64,000 bases of DNA from Mycobacterium sp. 141 (GCF_000382405.1 NZ_KB908266.1:1-64000), one strand, 5' to 3'; positions 17,780 to 29,688 are shown, numbered from the stretch's first letter. Notes: generated by a model from the sequence alone, not told the origin. Numbers and translations are program-made.

Positions 17780-18442
17780 GTGATTGGCCGTCAGACGTTG
17801 GCCGCGCTGGTCACCGCCCTGACTGCCGTCGTGGTACCAATGACAGTGGCGCCGAGCCTGATTGGCGTCGCAAAGGCTGGCATATGCCCACCGGCGGAGG
17901 TGGTGTTCGCCCGCGGCCGCATGGAGCCCCCGGGGCCCGGACAGGTCGGTGCTGCGTTCGTCAATGCCCTGCGTGCCCTGCGCGGACCGAACATCAGCCT
18001 CTATCCGGTGAACTACCCGGCCGACACCCAGGTCGACGTGGGCGCCAACGACATGAGCCGCCACATCCAGTGGATGACCCGCAACTGTCCGAACACCCGA
18101 CTCGTGTTGGGTGGCTATTCGCTGGGCGCCGCCGCAACCGATCTCGTGCTCGCGGTACCCATCTCAGCGTTCACCTTCAACAGCCCGCTACCCGCGGGCA
18201 CCGACCGGCACATCGCGGCGGTGGCACTGTTCGGCAACGGCGCCAACTGGGCTGTGCCGATCACGGCGTTGAGTCCGGCATACCAAAACCGCACGATCGA
18301 CCTGTGCCACTCGGACGATCCGATCTGCAATCCGAGCAGCCCGTACAAGTGGCGCTCCGAATGGCAGGATCATCTGGCGCCCGGCTATATCCGATCGGGC
18401 ATGGTGGCCCAAGCCGCCAGGTTCGTCTCCGCTCGACTCTGA
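17780..18442 (+). CDS. Secreted cutinase-like serine esterase, copy 3
   Basis: A 220-residue secreted cutinase, more divergent than copies 1 and 2. The nucleophile elbow is GGYSLG (Ser about 114) rather than GGYSQG; Asp lies in SDDPIC and His in WQDHLAP. A signal peptide ends near VAKAG. The shift of the elbow Gln to Leu next to the serine may alter the oxyanion hole and so substrate choice (inference). GTG 17780 is set by the -10 box. It is convergent with truA, with a hairpin between. Confidence 0.88.
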   Translation: MIGRQTLAALVTALTAVVVPMTVAPSLIGVAKAGICPPAEVVFARGRMEPPGPGQVGAAFVNALRALRGPNISLYPVNYPADTQVDVGANDMSRHIQWMTRNCPNTRLVLGGYSLGAAATDLVLAVPISAFTFNSPLPAGTDRHIAAVALFGNGANWAVPITALSPAYQNRTIDLCHSDDPICNPSSPYKWRSEWQDHLAPGYIRSGMVAQAARFVSARL

Positions 18443-18454
18443 CCCGCCGACACT

Positions 18455-18497
18455 ACGGTTTTTCGCGGGGTTTTGGCGATTTGGCGCCAAAAACCGT
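18455..18497. terminator. Bidirectional terminator between cutinase 3 and truA
   Basis: Two nested pairings are possible: ACGGTTTTT (18455-18463) with AAAAACCGT (18489-18497), and the tighter TTTTGGCG (18471-18478) with CGCCAAAA (18485-18492) over a six-base loop. The T/A runs suit termination in both directions, and the element lies exactly between convergent genes. Confidence 0.7.
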
Positions 18498-18517
18498 CGT
18501 CTCGGCGGCGGCAGCGC

Positions 18518-19408
18518 TCAGAGCGTGCGCAGATCCCGGGTGACGGCGATGCGCGCGGCCAGCTGATCGTCGGGCGGATAGTCGACGGCCACCAGAGTCA
18601 GCCCTCGCGCAGGCGCGGCGGCGAATTCACTGGACCTGCGATCGGCCTCCAGAAGCCCGGCGATCCACGCAGGTTCGCGCCGCCCCTCCCCGACCGCAAG
18701 CAGCGCACCGACCAGCGAGCGGACCATGTTCCAGCAGAATGCGTCGGCGGTGACGCGGGCGGTCACCAGATTGTCGCTGCGCGCCCACGACAGCCGCTGC
18801 AGGTCACGGATCGTCGTCGCACCCTCACGGAACCGGCAGAATGCGGCGAAGTCCTGCAGCCCCAACAACTCCTGCGATGCCACGGTCATCGCATCCAGGT
18901 CCAGCGGTCGCGGCCACGGCGTCACGAACCGGGCCTGCTGCGGGTCCACCCCCCACGGCGCGAGGGACAGGCGGTATTCGTAGTGCCGGCGCAACGCAGA
19001 GAACCGGGCATCAAAACCGGCAGCAGCCCGCTCGATACGGCGCACCCGCACATCCGTCGGCAGGAATCGCGCCAACCGTCGCACCAGCGGCAAGAATTCA
19101 GGATCACCGGGCCGGGAGGTGCGGGGGTAGGCGAAACTCAGTGCGTCACATGGCACGTCGACGTGGGCGACCTGCCCCGTGGCGTGCACGCCGGTGTCGG
19201 TACGCCCCGCAGTCACCAACCGCACCGGATCGCGGAACACCGTCGACAGCGTCTCCTCGATCACGCCGGCCACGGTGCGTTGCCCGGCCTGAGGAGCCCA
19301 GCCGGCGAAATCCGTTCCGTCGTAGGCGATGTCCAACCGCAGACGAACGTGCCCGCCACCGGAGTCGATGGCGGGCACGTCGTGAACGTCCTTAGGACTT
19401 GGCGTCAT
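18518..19408 (-). CDS. truA: tRNA pseudouridine(38-40) synthase TruA
   Basis: A 296-residue enzyme that isomerises uridines in the tRNA anticodon arm. The N-terminal [18 protein letters not shown] and the active-site block [16 protein letters not shown], with the catalytic Asp, are intact, and the RHYEYR and [11 protein letters not shown] motifs follow. ATG 19408 overlaps rplQ by 17 bases; GTG 19378, with AAGGA ten bases upstream, is an equally good start. It is the last gene of the alpha operon, as in M. tuberculosis (Rv3455c). Confidence 0.95.
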   Translation of the reverse strand: MTPSPKDVHDVPAIDSGGGHVRLRLDIAYDGTDFAGWAPQAGQRTVAGVIEETLSTVFRDPVRLVTAGRTDTGVHATGQVAHVDVPCDALSFAYPRTSRPGDPEFLPLVRRLARFLPTDVRVRRIERAAAGFDARFSALRRHYEYRLSLAPWGVDPQQARFVTPWPRPLDLDAMTVASQELLGLQDFAAFCRFREGATTIRDLQRLSWARSDNLVTARVTADAFCWNMVRSLVGALLAVGEGRREPAWIAGLLEADRRSSEFAAAPARGLTLVAVDYPPDDQLAARIAVTRDLRTL

Positions 19409-19979
19409 CCTCAGCCGAAGCCTCGGCCTCAGCCGTCTGAGCGTCGGCGATGGCCTCGTCAGCGGCCTCGGCCTCGTTGGCCGGGGTCTCCTCGGCCAGT
19501 GCAGCCTCGTCGGCCTCGACGACCTCGGCCTCTTCAGCCTTGGCGTCCTCAACCTTGGTGTCGGCCGCCTTGGCCTGCGACGCGGCGGCCCGGCGTGCAC
19601 GGTCCGCTTCGGAGGTCGCGGTCTTCTCCCGCACCAGCTCGATGACTGCCATGGGGGCGTTGTCGCCCTTGCGGTTCTCGACCTTGATGATGCGGGTGTA
19701 GCCGCCGTCGCGGTCGGCGAAGAAGGGACCGATCTCGGCGAAGAGGGCGTGCACGACGTCCTTGTCGCGGATCTTCTTCATGACCTCACGCCGGTTGTGC
19801 AGGTTGCCCTTCTTGGCGTGAGTGATCAGCTTCTCCGCGTAGGGCCGCAGCGCCCGCGCCTTGGGCTCGGTCGTCTTGATCCGACCATGCTCGAACAGCG
19901 ACGTGGCCAGGTTGGCCAGGATCGCCTTCTGGTGTGAGGACGACCCGCCGAGGCGGGCACCCTTGGTGGGCTTGGGCAT
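19392..19979 (-). CDS. rplQ: 50S ribosomal protein L17
   Basis: A 195-residue L17. The first 120 or so residues are the conserved ribosomal core ([20 protein letters not shown]). The remaining 75 form an acidic Ala/Glu-rich extension typical of mycobacteria and absent from E. coli L17. It is downstream of rpoA in the alpha operon and overlaps truA. Confidence 0.98.
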   Translation of the reverse strand: MPKPTKGARLGGSSSHQKAILANLATSLFEHGRIKTTEPKARALRPYAEKLITHAKKGNLHNRREVMKKIRDKDVVHALFAEIGPFFADRDGGYTRIIKVENRKGDNAPMAVIELVREKTATSEADRARRAAASQAKAADTKVEDAKAEEAEVVEADEAALAEETPANEAEAADEAIADAQTAEAEASAEDDAKS

Positions 19980-20066
19980 TGCGACTATCTCCTAAATGGG
20001 GCCGGTCCCCGTATCAGGTAGGACCGGGACGGATCGGGCGGGCGAAGCCCGGGGGAATCTACCCTG

Positions 20067-21125
<1,059 letters not shown>

Positions 21126-21193
21126 CTATCTCCTTCTCGGCACCCGCTATTTGATGCCGTCTGGGTGCTTTCTGACCGGGTGGTCGGAAAGCG

Positions 21194-21799
21194 TTACTTC
21201 GAGTAGAACTCGACGATGAGCTGCTCTGCGAGCGGCACCTGGATCTGCGCCCGCTCAGGGAGCTGGTGAACCAGGACGCGCTGGCGCTCGCCGACGACCT
21301 GCAGCCAGGACGGGATCGGCCGCTCGCCCGCGGTCTCGCGAGAGATGATGAACGGATCGGTGTTCAGCGACTTGTCCCGCACGTCGATGATGTCGTACTG
21401 CGACACCCGGTAGCTCGGGATGTTCACCTTGACACCGTTGACGGTGAAGTGGCCGTGGCTGACCAGCTGACGCGCCATCCGGCGGGTCCGGGCCAAACCG
21501 GCGCGGTACACGACGTTGTCCAACCGGCTCTCCAGGATCTGGAGCAGGTTCTCGCCGGTCTTACCCGACTTGCGGTTGGCCTCTTCGTAGTACTTGCGGA
21601 ACTGCTTCTCCAGCACGCCGTAGGTGAAGCGAGCCTTCTGCTTCTCCTGCAGCTGCGTGCGGTATTCGCTCTCCTTGATCCGCGCGCGGCCGTGCTGGCC
21701 GGGCGGGTAGGGGCGCTTCTCGAACGACTGATCGCCGCCGACCAGGTCGACGCCGAGGCGGCGCGACTTGCGGGTCGCGGGTCCGGTGTAACGAGCCAT
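21194..21799 (-). CDS. rpsD: 30S ribosomal protein S4
   Basis: A 201-residue S4. It has an N-terminal RNA-binding region and an S4 domain (LESRLDNVVYRAGLA, then RQLVSHGHFTVNGVKVNIPS). It is the zinc-free form: the four N-terminal cysteines of zinc-binding S4 proteins are absent. In other bacteria S4 represses its own operon by binding the leader. Confidence 0.99.
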   Translation of the reverse strand: MARYTGPATRKSRRLGVDLVGGDQSFEKRPYPPGQHGRARIKESEYRTQLQEKQKARFTYGVLEKQFRKYYEEANRKSGKTGENLLQILESRLDNVVYRAGLARTRRMARQLVSHGHFTVNGVKVNIPSYRVSQYDIIDVRDKSLNTDPFIISRETAGERPIPSWLQVVGERQRVLVHQLPERAQIQVPLAEQLIVEFYSK

Positions 21800-21829
21800 G
21801 AGCTTCTAGTTTCCTTCCTGGCCCTGTGC

Positions 21830-22240
21830 CTAGACCCGGCGCCGCTTGGGCGGACGGCAACCGTTGTGCGGCTGCGGGGTGACATCGGAAATCGCGCCCA
21901 CCTCCAGGCCGGCGGCCTGCAGCGAACGGATGGCGGTCTCGCGGCCCGAACCCGGGCCCTTGACGAACACGTCGACCTTCTTCACGCCGTGCTCCTGCGC
22001 CTTGCGGGCGGCGTTCTCGGCAGCCAGCTGAGCGGCGAACGGCGTCGACTTACGCGACCCCTTGAAGCCGACGTGACCCGACGACGCCCAGGCGATGACG
22101 TTGCCCTGCGGGTCGGTGATCGAAACGATGGTGTTGTTGAACGTGCTCTTGATGTGCGCGGCGCCGTGCGGGACGTTCTTCTTTTCCCTGCGACGCGTCT
22201 TCACGCCCTTCTTGGGAGCGCCTGCCTTCTTCGGTGGCAT
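21830..22240 (-). CDS. rpsK: 30S ribosomal protein S11
   Basis: A 136-residue S11 with the conserved [10 protein letters not shown] and [13 protein letters not shown] blocks and the C-terminal basic KRRRV. It begins four bases after rpsM, so it is translated from the same message. Confidence 0.99.
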   Translation of the reverse strand: MPPKKAGAPKKGVKTRRREKKNVPHGAAHIKSTFNNTIVSITDPQGNVIAWASSGHVGFKGSRKSTPFAAQLAAENAARKAQEHGVKKVDVFVKGPGSGRETAIRSLQAAGLEVGAISDVTPQPHNGCRPPKRRRV

Positions 22241-22243
22241 GGG

Positions 22244-22618
22244 TTACCTGGCCTTCTTCTTGCCGGCGATGGTGCGCTTGGGGCCCTTGCGGGTACGCGC
22301 GTTGGTCTTGGTCCGCTGGCCACGCACCGGCAGACCGCGGCGGTGCCGCAAGCCCTGGTAGCAGCCGATTTCGATCTTGCGACGAATGTCGGCCTGCACC
22401 TCGCGGCGCAGGTCACCCTCAACCTTGAGGTTGCCTTCGATGTAGTCGCGCAGAACGGTCACCTGGTCGTCGGTGAGGTCCTTGGTGCGCATGTTCCGGT
22501 CGATTCCGGTCGCGTCCAGGATTTCCTGAGAGCGGGTACGGCCAATGCCGTAGATGTAGGTCAGCGCGATCTCCATGCGCTTGTCGCGCGGAAGATCAAC
22601 GCCCACGAGCCGTGCCAT
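22244..22618 (-). CDS. rpsM: 30S ribosomal protein S13
   Basis: A 124-residue S13 starting [20 protein letters not shown], with the helix-two-turn-helix element and the basic C-terminal tail ([17 protein letters not shown]) that contacts tRNA. It is 176 bp downstream of rpmJ, with a hairpin in the gap. Confidence 0.99.
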   Translation of the reverse strand: MARLVGVDLPRDKRMEIALTYIYGIGRTRSQEILDATGIDRNMRTKDLTDDQVTVLRDYIEGNLKVEGDLRREVQADIRRKIEIGCYQGLRHRRGLPVRGQRTKTNARTRKGPKRTIAGKKKAR

Positions 22619-22702
22619 GTGGCGGTATTCCTTCTTCTGGCGGAGGTCTGTTCCCAGTCCGTTCCCCGTCTATCGGGATCCGGCCTCCGTGCCGGACGTG
22701 GA

Positions 22703-22721
22703 TGAACGGCGTATCCGTTCA
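22703..22721. terminator. Small hairpin between rpmJ and rpsM
   Basis: TGAACGG and CCGTTCA form a 7-bp stem over a five-base loop within the 176-bp rpmJ-rpsM gap. It may attenuate or pace transcription into the larger part of the alpha operon. No U-tract follows on the coding strand. Confidence 0.35.
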
Positions 22722-22794
22722 GTGGTACTGGGAGGTCTTCATTCAGTTGTTTTGCTCGCCGTTGTGGTCGGCCGGGTCCCGAAGGAAGCCCTGA

Positions 22795-22908
22795 CTAACC
22801 TTGTCTCTGCTTGTGCCGCGGATCGGAGCAGATCACCATGACCCGCCCGTGCCGGCGGATCACCCTGCACTTGTCGCAGATCGGCTTGACGCTCGGGTTC
22901 ACCTTCAC
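22795..22908 (-). CDS. rpmJ: 50S ribosomal protein L36
   Basis: A 37-residue protein read directly from the minus strand: it starts [19 protein letters not shown] and ends DPRHKQRQG. The zinc ligands C-x2-C, C and H are all present, so it is the zinc-binding type. The start codon is GTG 22908. It lies 53 bp after infA, its normal place. Confidence 0.97.
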
Positions 22909-22961
22909 GGCTTCGCGATCCTGTTCTCTCGTCTTGTCTGGCGGAACTTTTTTGGGGGCGG

Positions 22962-23183
22962 TTACTTGTACCGGTACACAATGCGACCCCGGGACAGGTC
23001 ATAGGGAGAGAGCTCCACCACGACGCGGTCCTCGGGCAGGATGCGGATGTAGTGCTGCCGCATCTTGCCGCTGATGTGGGCCAGGACCTTGTGTCCGTTC
23101 TCCAACTCAATGCGGAACATCGCATTGGGCAGGGGTTCGACCACGCGACCCTCGACCTCGATGGCACCGTCTTTCTTGGCCAT
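22962..23183 (-). CDS. infA: Translation initiation factor IF-1
   Basis: A 73-residue S1-like OB-fold protein starting [20 protein letters not shown], full length for IF-1. It binds the ribosomal A site during initiation. It is the first gene of the alpha operon; an AAGGA site lies 13 bases upstream of the ATG. Confidence 0.99.
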
Positions 23184-23525
23184 ACTGTCTAGCGATCCTT
23201 GCTTTCGTTTCGTATCGTGCGCCCGTGGCACAGCCACACGACCGACTGAAAACGTGAGCTGGATCGATAGAACTCCAAAGTTCCAAGACAGGGCACGCAA
23301 AGAGTCGGCGCGGAAGCCGCACCGTTGGTCCACACTACTCGCTGTTTCGGCTGCGCCAAAATCGCAGCTGGCCAGCGGCGACACGACCTGCCGTCCATGC
23401 TGAACCGGATCGAGGGCGATCAGTCCGCGCCGAGCCGGATCGACGGGCAGGCCGTCACGGCGTCGTCGGAGTAGCACCGCCTGGCCGAGAAAATCGCTGG
23501 CAGTGGGGCGCATACTTGGATCGAT
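23184..23525. other. Divergent intergenic region infA / response regulator
   Basis: A 342-bp non-coding stretch between the infA operon and the regulator gene. It must hold both promoters. A small perfect palindrome GTGGC-ACA-GCCAC lies at 23225-23237, about 45 bases before infA. I found no convincing -35/-10 pair and no coding potential. Confidence 0.5.
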
Positions 23526-25217
23526 ATGACTGGACCCGCGTCTGCGCCCCGTAAACCAGTGATCCTCACCGTCGACGACGATCCGGCCGTCTCCCGTGCT
23601 GTCGCCCGCGATCTGCGCCGACACTACGGCGAGCGGTACCGGATCATGCGTGCCGAGTCCGGTTTGGACGCCTTGGAGACCATCAACGAACTCAAGCTCC
23701 GCGGTGACACCGTCGCGGTGTTCGTGGCCGACTACCGGATGCCGCAGATGAGCGGTATCGAGTTCCTGGAAGCGGCCATGGACCTCTACCCGATGGCCCG
23801 CCGCGTGCTGTTGACGGCATATGCCGACACCACCGCGGCGATCGACGCCATCAACATCGTCGACCTGGACCATTACCTGCTCAAGCCGTGGGATCCGCCG
23901 GAGGAGAAGCTCTATCCGGTGATCGACGGGCTGCTCGAGGCCTGGCACGCCGTCGGCGACCGGGCTATCCCCCACACCAAGGTGATCGGCCACCAGTGGA
24001 GCGCCCGGTCCTGGGAGGTCCGCCAGTTCCTGGCGCGCAACCAGCACACCTATCGGGCGTTCACCTCCGACGAACCGAAGGGCAGGCAACTGCTCGAGGC
24101 CGCCGGTCTGGACGGCCGCCAGCTTCCCGTGGTGATCACCGAGGGTGGCGAGACGTTGGTCGAGCCCACCGACGGTGAGCTCGCCGACATGCTGGGGCTG
24201 TCCACCAGCCCGTCGCTGACGATGTACGACCTGGCGGTCATCGGCGGTGGTCCGGCCGGGTTGGCCGCGGCAGTCTACGGCGCCTCCGAGGGGCTCAAGA
24301 CGGTTCTTATCGAGGGCACGACGACCGGCGGACAGGCCGGACGCAGTTCACGGATCGAGAACTACCTGGGCTTCCCCACCGGGGTGTCGGGCGCGGAGTT
24401 GGCCACGTCGGCCCGCAGGCAGGCCGAGCGTTTCGGCGCCGAGGTCATCACCACCCGCGAAGCCACCGCGCTCGAAGTCGCCGGGGCGGCGCGGACCATC
24501 ACATTCGCCGACGGCAACACCATCGGCGCCCGTGCGGTGATCCTGGCGACCGGGGTCGACTATCGGCAACTGCCGGTGCCGGGCTGTTGGGACGACCCGC
24601 TGAACCCACTGAATTACGTCGGCCGCGGCGTGTACTACGGCGCCTCGGTCTCCGACGCCTCGGAATGCGAGGGTGAAGACGTCTACATCGTCGGCGGCGC
24701 GAACTCGGCCGGGCAGGCGGCCATGTTCATGTCGCGCGGAGCGAAGTCGGTGACGCTGCTGGTCCGGGGACCGTCGCTGGAGGCGTCGATGTCCTACTAC
24801 CTGATCCAGCAGATCGAGGAGACCCCCAACATCCACGTCCGCACCTGTACCGAGGTGGTGGAGGCGATCGGCGAGGACAACCACCTCGTCGGGCTGGTGC
24901 TGGAAGACAAGCGCACGGGCGAGCGGGAGAAGGTGATGTCGACGCGGATGTGCTGTTTCATCGGCGCTACCCCACGCACCGAGTGGCTCGACGGTGTGGT
25001 GGCCCGCGACGACCACGGCTTCATCCTCGCCGGACCAGACCTGCGCGACGTCTGCGGCTGGACGTTGGAACGTCCGCCGCACCACCTGGAAACAAGTGTG
25101 CCCGGTGTGTTTGTTGCAGGTGATGTGCGTGCCGACTCTGCCAAACGGGTGGCGGCCGCGGTCGGCGAAGGGTCGATGGCGGTGATGTTGGTGCACCGTT
25201 ACCTGGCGGAATCATGA
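23526..25217 (+). CDS. Receiver domain fused to a degenerate thioredoxin-reductase-like flavoprotein
   Basis: A 563-residue three-part protein. Residues 1-130 form a response-regulator receiver domain with the phospho-acceptor Asp69 ([16 protein letters not shown]). Residues about 145-225 resemble a glutaredoxin-type fold, but the usual CPYC position reads WSAR. Residues 235-560 are a two-dinucleotide-fold FAD/NAD(P)H oxidoreductase ([15 protein letters not shown] at about 240; [22 protein letters not shown]). At the place of the thioredoxin reductase CATC motif (about 372-378) the sequence is GASVSDA, so the redox disulfide is lost. Its stop overlaps the start of the kinase gene. It is probably a signal-responsive flavin enzyme or NAD(P)H sensor; its substrate is unknown. 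Confidence 0.88.
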
Positions 25218-26722
25218 TGGCCGGCCCGCCGGCGAAGCCTGAGGAGCTGATGACAACCATGAGCGAAGGCTGCATACGCGAAGAACTGCGGACCCTGTTC
25301 CTGTTCGAGTCACTGAGCGACGAACAACTCGACATCCTGTGTGCCAACGGTCATATCGCCACGTTCGAGCCGGGCCCCGTCTGCACCGAGGGTGAACCCG
25401 CCACGTGCTTCTACGTGATGCTCGACGGCGAACTGGTGATGACGATGAAGTCCGGCGGCATCGACATCGAGACCAACCGCACTTCGATGCGCGGGGTCTA
25501 CTGCGGTGCGTGGTCGGCTTACATCCCGGGTGAGCAGCCGGTGTACGAGGCGTCTGTTCGGGTGACCAAGCCGTCCCGGTTTTTCGTCCTGGACGCCAAG
25601 GCCTACGCCGACTTCATGCGCACCGAGTTCCCGATGGCGGTACACCTGTTGGAGGGTCACAAGGTCGGTGGCCTCCGGCGCCGCCAGATCATCGGCCAAC
25701 GGGAGAAACTGCTTGCCCTTGGCCAACTTTCAGCCGGATTGACTCATCAGCTCAACAATCCCGCAGCGGCGACCGCGCGGGCGGTCGCCGACCTGCGCGA
25801 CCGGATCAGCAAGATGCGCCACAAGCTGGCGATGCTCGGCGACGGGCACGTCCCGCCTGCCGCATTGCGTGAGCTGGTCAGTATCCAAGACCGGGTGGCC
25901 GAGCAGATCGCCAAACACAAGGCGCAGGATCTGACCGCGCTGGAGGCCTCCGACCGTGAGGAGCAGATCGGCGAGTGGCTCGAGGACCGCGGAATCACCA
26001 GCGCCTGGGATTACGCGCCGACATTCGTCGACGCCGGGCTGGACATCGACTGGTTCGAAAGTGTCGCGGCCTCACTTGACGACGTCGATGCCACAGCATC
26101 CTTCATGAGCGCGATCGGCTGGCTGCGCTACACCATCGAGACCGAATTGCTGATGAATCAGATCGCCGAGGCCAGCAAGCGGATCTCGGCGCTGCTGGCC
26201 GGAGCCAAGCAGTATTCGCAGATGGACCGTGCGCCGTACCAGAGCGCCGATATCCACGAACTGCTGCACAGCACGCTGATGATGTTCGGGGACCGGATCG
26301 GCAAGGAAGGCAAGGGCGTTCAACTCGTCAAGGACTGGGACAAGTCGCTGCCCGAGCTGGTCTGCTACCCGGGTGATCTCAACCAGGTGTGGACCAACAT
26401 CATCGACAACGCGATCCAGGCGATGAACGGCGAAGGCACGCTGACGGTGCGCACCGGGCGCGAAGGAGATCTGGTCCGCGTGGAGATCTGCGACGACGGC
26501 CCGGGTATTCCGGCCGACATCACCGAGCGGATCTTCACGCCGTTCTTCACCACGAAACCGTTCGGTGAGGGCACGGGCCTGGGCCTCGACCTCGCATGGC
26601 GCATCGTCGTCGAGAAGCACAACGGTGACCTGCGGGTGCAGTCCGAACCGGGCGACACCCGATTCATCGTGCTGCTACCACTTGAGGCGCCCGCACCCGA
26701 AGACCTGCCGACACCGATGTAG
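25214..26722 (+). CDS. Sensor histidine kinase with cyclic-nucleotide-binding-like domain
   Basis: A 502-residue soluble kinase without membrane helices. Residues about 20-150 are a cNMP-binding/Crp-type sensor (LFLFESLSDEQLDILC; MLDGELVMTMKSGG). The phospho-acceptor is His178 in LSAGLTHQLNNPAA. The ATPase domain has an N box (NQVWTNIIDNAIQAM), a G1 box (DDGPGIP) and GEGTGLGLDLAWRIV. It overlaps the receiver-flavoprotein gene by four bases, so the pair is a kinase/regulator couple in which the output domain is an enzyme rather than a DNA-binding domain. Confidence 0.9.
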   Translation: MMAGPPAKPEELMTTMSEGCIREELRTLFLFESLSDEQLDILCANGHIATFEPGPVCTEGEPATCFYVMLDGELVMTMKSGGIDIETNRTSMRGVYCGAWSAYIPGEQPVYEASVRVTKPSRFFVLDAKAYADFMRTEFPMAVHLLEGHKVGGLRRRQIIGQREKLLALGQLSAGLTHQLNNPAAATARAVADLRDRISKMRHKLAMLGDGHVPPAALRELVSIQDRVAEQIAKHKAQDLTALEASDREEQIGEWLEDRGITSAWDYAPTFVDAGLDIDWFESVAASLDDVDATASFMSAIGWLRYTIETELLMNQIAEASKRISALLAGAKQYSQMDRAPYQSADIHELLHSTLMMFGDRIGKEGKGVQLVKDWDKSLPELVCYPGDLNQVWTNIIDNAIQAMNGEGTLTVRTGREGDLVRVEICDDGPGIPADITERIFTPFFTTKPFGEGTGLGLDLAWRIVVEKHNGDLRVQSEPGDTRFIVLLPLEAPAPEDLPTPM

Positions 26723-26792
26723 CCCGGCGAACGGTGAGAATCATCGCGAGTTTTTCGGAATAGCGGTCGAGTGACGCCGAGTTGACCCGACC

Positions 26793-26879
26793 ATGACTGA
26801 CACCACGACACCACAGGCACCAAGCGACAAACTGGTACCGGTACTTGCCAAACTCGCCGGCCCGCTGGGCCTTCAGTAA
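26793..26879 (+). pseudogene. 28-codon remnant of an LLM-family gene
   Basis: A short frame starting MTDTTTPQAPS and ending DKLVPVLAKLAGPLGLQ. The ending is a near copy of the C-terminus of the intact gene just downstream, DKLVPTLTELAGPLGLKG. It is most simply the end of a second, deleted LLM paralogue fused to a foreign start. It ends 15 bases before the intact gene begins. Confidence 0.6.
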
Positions 26880-26894
26880 TCGAAAGGGACGCCA

Positions 26895-27740
26895 ATGACA
26901 TTGAACCTGGGCCGCTTTGGGGTGTGGACATTCGGTGCGCCGACGCCCGAGCAAGCCGTCGAGATCGAGAAGCTGGGCTACGGCGCCATCTGGCCGGGCG
27001 GGTCACCGGCCGCGGATCTGGCGTTCGTGGAACCGATCCTGGCGGCCACGGACGCCCTGCGGGTGGCCACCGGCATCGTCAATGTGTGGTCCGCCCCGGC
27101 GGCGCAGGTGGCCGAGTCCTATCACCGCATCGAGGCCGCATATCCGGACCGGTTCATCCTCGGCATCGGCGTCGGGCACCCCGAGCACACCCAGGAGTAC
27201 CGCAAGCCCTACGACGTGCTGGTCGAGTATCTCGACGCGCTCGATGAGCACGGCGTGCCCAAGGATCGGCGCGTGGTGGCAGCCCTGGGCCCCAAGGTGC
27301 TCAAGCTCGCCGCGGACCGCAGCGCGGGCGCGCACCCGTACCTGACCACGCCCGAGCACACCGCACACGCACGCCAACTCATCGGTCCGGATGCCTTTCT
27401 GGCGCCCGAGCACAAGGTGGTGTTGACCGACGGATCCGAGCAGCAGGGCGAGGCCGCCCGCGCGGTCGGGCGCGAGACCGTCGATTTCTACCTGAATCTG
27501 AGCAATTATCTGAACAGCTGGCGCCGGTTGGGATTCAGCGAGGACGACATCGCCAAGCCGGGTAGCGATCGCCTGATCGATGCGGTCGTCGCGCACGGCA
27601 CGCCCGACGCCGTTGCAGACCGTTTGCGGCAACATCTCGACGCGGGCGCCGACCACGTGGCGATCCAGGTGCTCGGCGGGTGGGACAAGCTGGTGCCGAC
27701 CCTGACGGAGTTGGCCGGGCCGCTGGGCCTGAAAGGCTGA
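26895..27740 (+). CDS. LLM-class F420-dependent oxidoreductase (Rv3463-like, TIGR03620 type)
   Basis: A 281-residue luciferase-like TIM-barrel enzyme; members use coenzyme F420 or FMN. The N-terminus MTLNLGRFGVWTFGAPTPEQAVEIE and the segment ERFILGIGVGHPE (here DRFILGIGVGHPEH) are typical. An AAAGGGA site precedes ATG 26895. Position matches Rv3463, between the infA side and rmlB. Substrate unknown. Confidence 0.9.
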   Translation: MTLNLGRFGVWTFGAPTPEQAVEIEKLGYGAIWPGGSPAADLAFVEPILAATDALRVATGIVNVWSAPAAQVAESYHRIEAAYPDRFILGIGVGHPEHTQEYRKPYDVLVEYLDALDEHGVPKDRRVVAALGPKVLKLAADRSAGAHPYLTTPEHTAHARQLIGPDAFLAPEHKVVLTDGSEQQGEAARAVGRETVDFYLNLSNYLNSWRRLGFSEDDIAKPGSDRLIDAVVAHGTPDAVADRLRQHLDAGADHVAIQVLGGWDKLVPTLTELAGPLGLKG

Positions 27741-27753
27741 CCGGGCCGCCCGT

Positions 27754-29351
<1,598 letters not shown>

Positions 29352-29471
29352 CGTCCCGGATTCCGGAGTGCGAGACGACAACGGTCACGCGGGTATCGAT
29401 CTCGGGTAAGGATGGACCTGTGGCACGGCCGTCCGCACCGCGCATGCAGGCTCTGCGGAGCCTCTCGGTTA

Positions 29472-29489
29472 GGTAGGCATTTTCCTACC
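29472..29489. repeat. Inverted repeat 3' of rmlC
   Basis: GGTAGG-CATTTT-CCTACC, a 6-bp perfect inverted repeat with a T-rich loop, 120 bases after rmlC. It could be a weak terminator stem or an operator. It sits directly before a copy of the dispersed palindromic element. Confidence 0.4.
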
Positions 29490-29492
29490 GCC

Positions 29493-29545
29493 AGCAGACG
29501 TGAAAGTCCCCGACACGCCGGGGAAACCGGACCTCCGCGTCTGCT
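29493..29545. repeat. Dispersed palindromic element, copy A
   Basis: AGCAGACG at the left end and CGTCTGCT at the right end are exact inverted repeats enclosing the conserved core GAAAGTCCCCGACACGCCG and a variable middle. It lies between rmlC and mmsA, which run in the same direction. Confidence 0.75.
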
Positions 29546-29584
29546 GATCAGGCGACGGTCAGCTCACCGTCGTGCACGCGCGCC

Positions 29585-29631
29585 GCAGACCGCGAGACAC
29601 ACCACTGGCGAACCCCGAGCGTCTGCTCGCG
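29585..29631. repeat. Dispersed palindromic element, degenerate copy A2
   Basis: The right arm CGAGCGTCTGCTCGCGGG is well kept, while the left arm is reduced to GCAGACCGCG and the core is diverged. It is 40 bp after copy A and looks like an older tandem copy. Confidence 0.45.
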
Positions 29632-29670
29632 GGCGATCAGAACCCTTGCCAAACGACACAGCCAATTACT

Positions 29671-29688
29671 AGGATATGCAAGTATCCT
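29671..29688. promoter_or_regulatory. Operator-like inverted repeat upstream of mmsA
   Basis: AGGATA-TGCAAG-TATCCT is a perfect 6-bp inverted repeat with a 6-bp spacer, 51 bases before the mmsA start. Its size and position suit a dimeric repressor controlling the valine catabolic operon. The cognate regulator is not evident in the window. Confidence 0.5.

Noticed and set aside
18473..19645. 390-codon plus-strand frame opposite truA/rplQ
   Set aside because: Low-complexity Arg/Pro-rich translation typical of GC-rich shadows.
21266..22705. 479-codon plus-strand open frame over rpsD-rpsK-rpsM
   Set aside because: It is a shadow of highly conserved ribosomal genes on the other strand, without motifs or a ribosome site.
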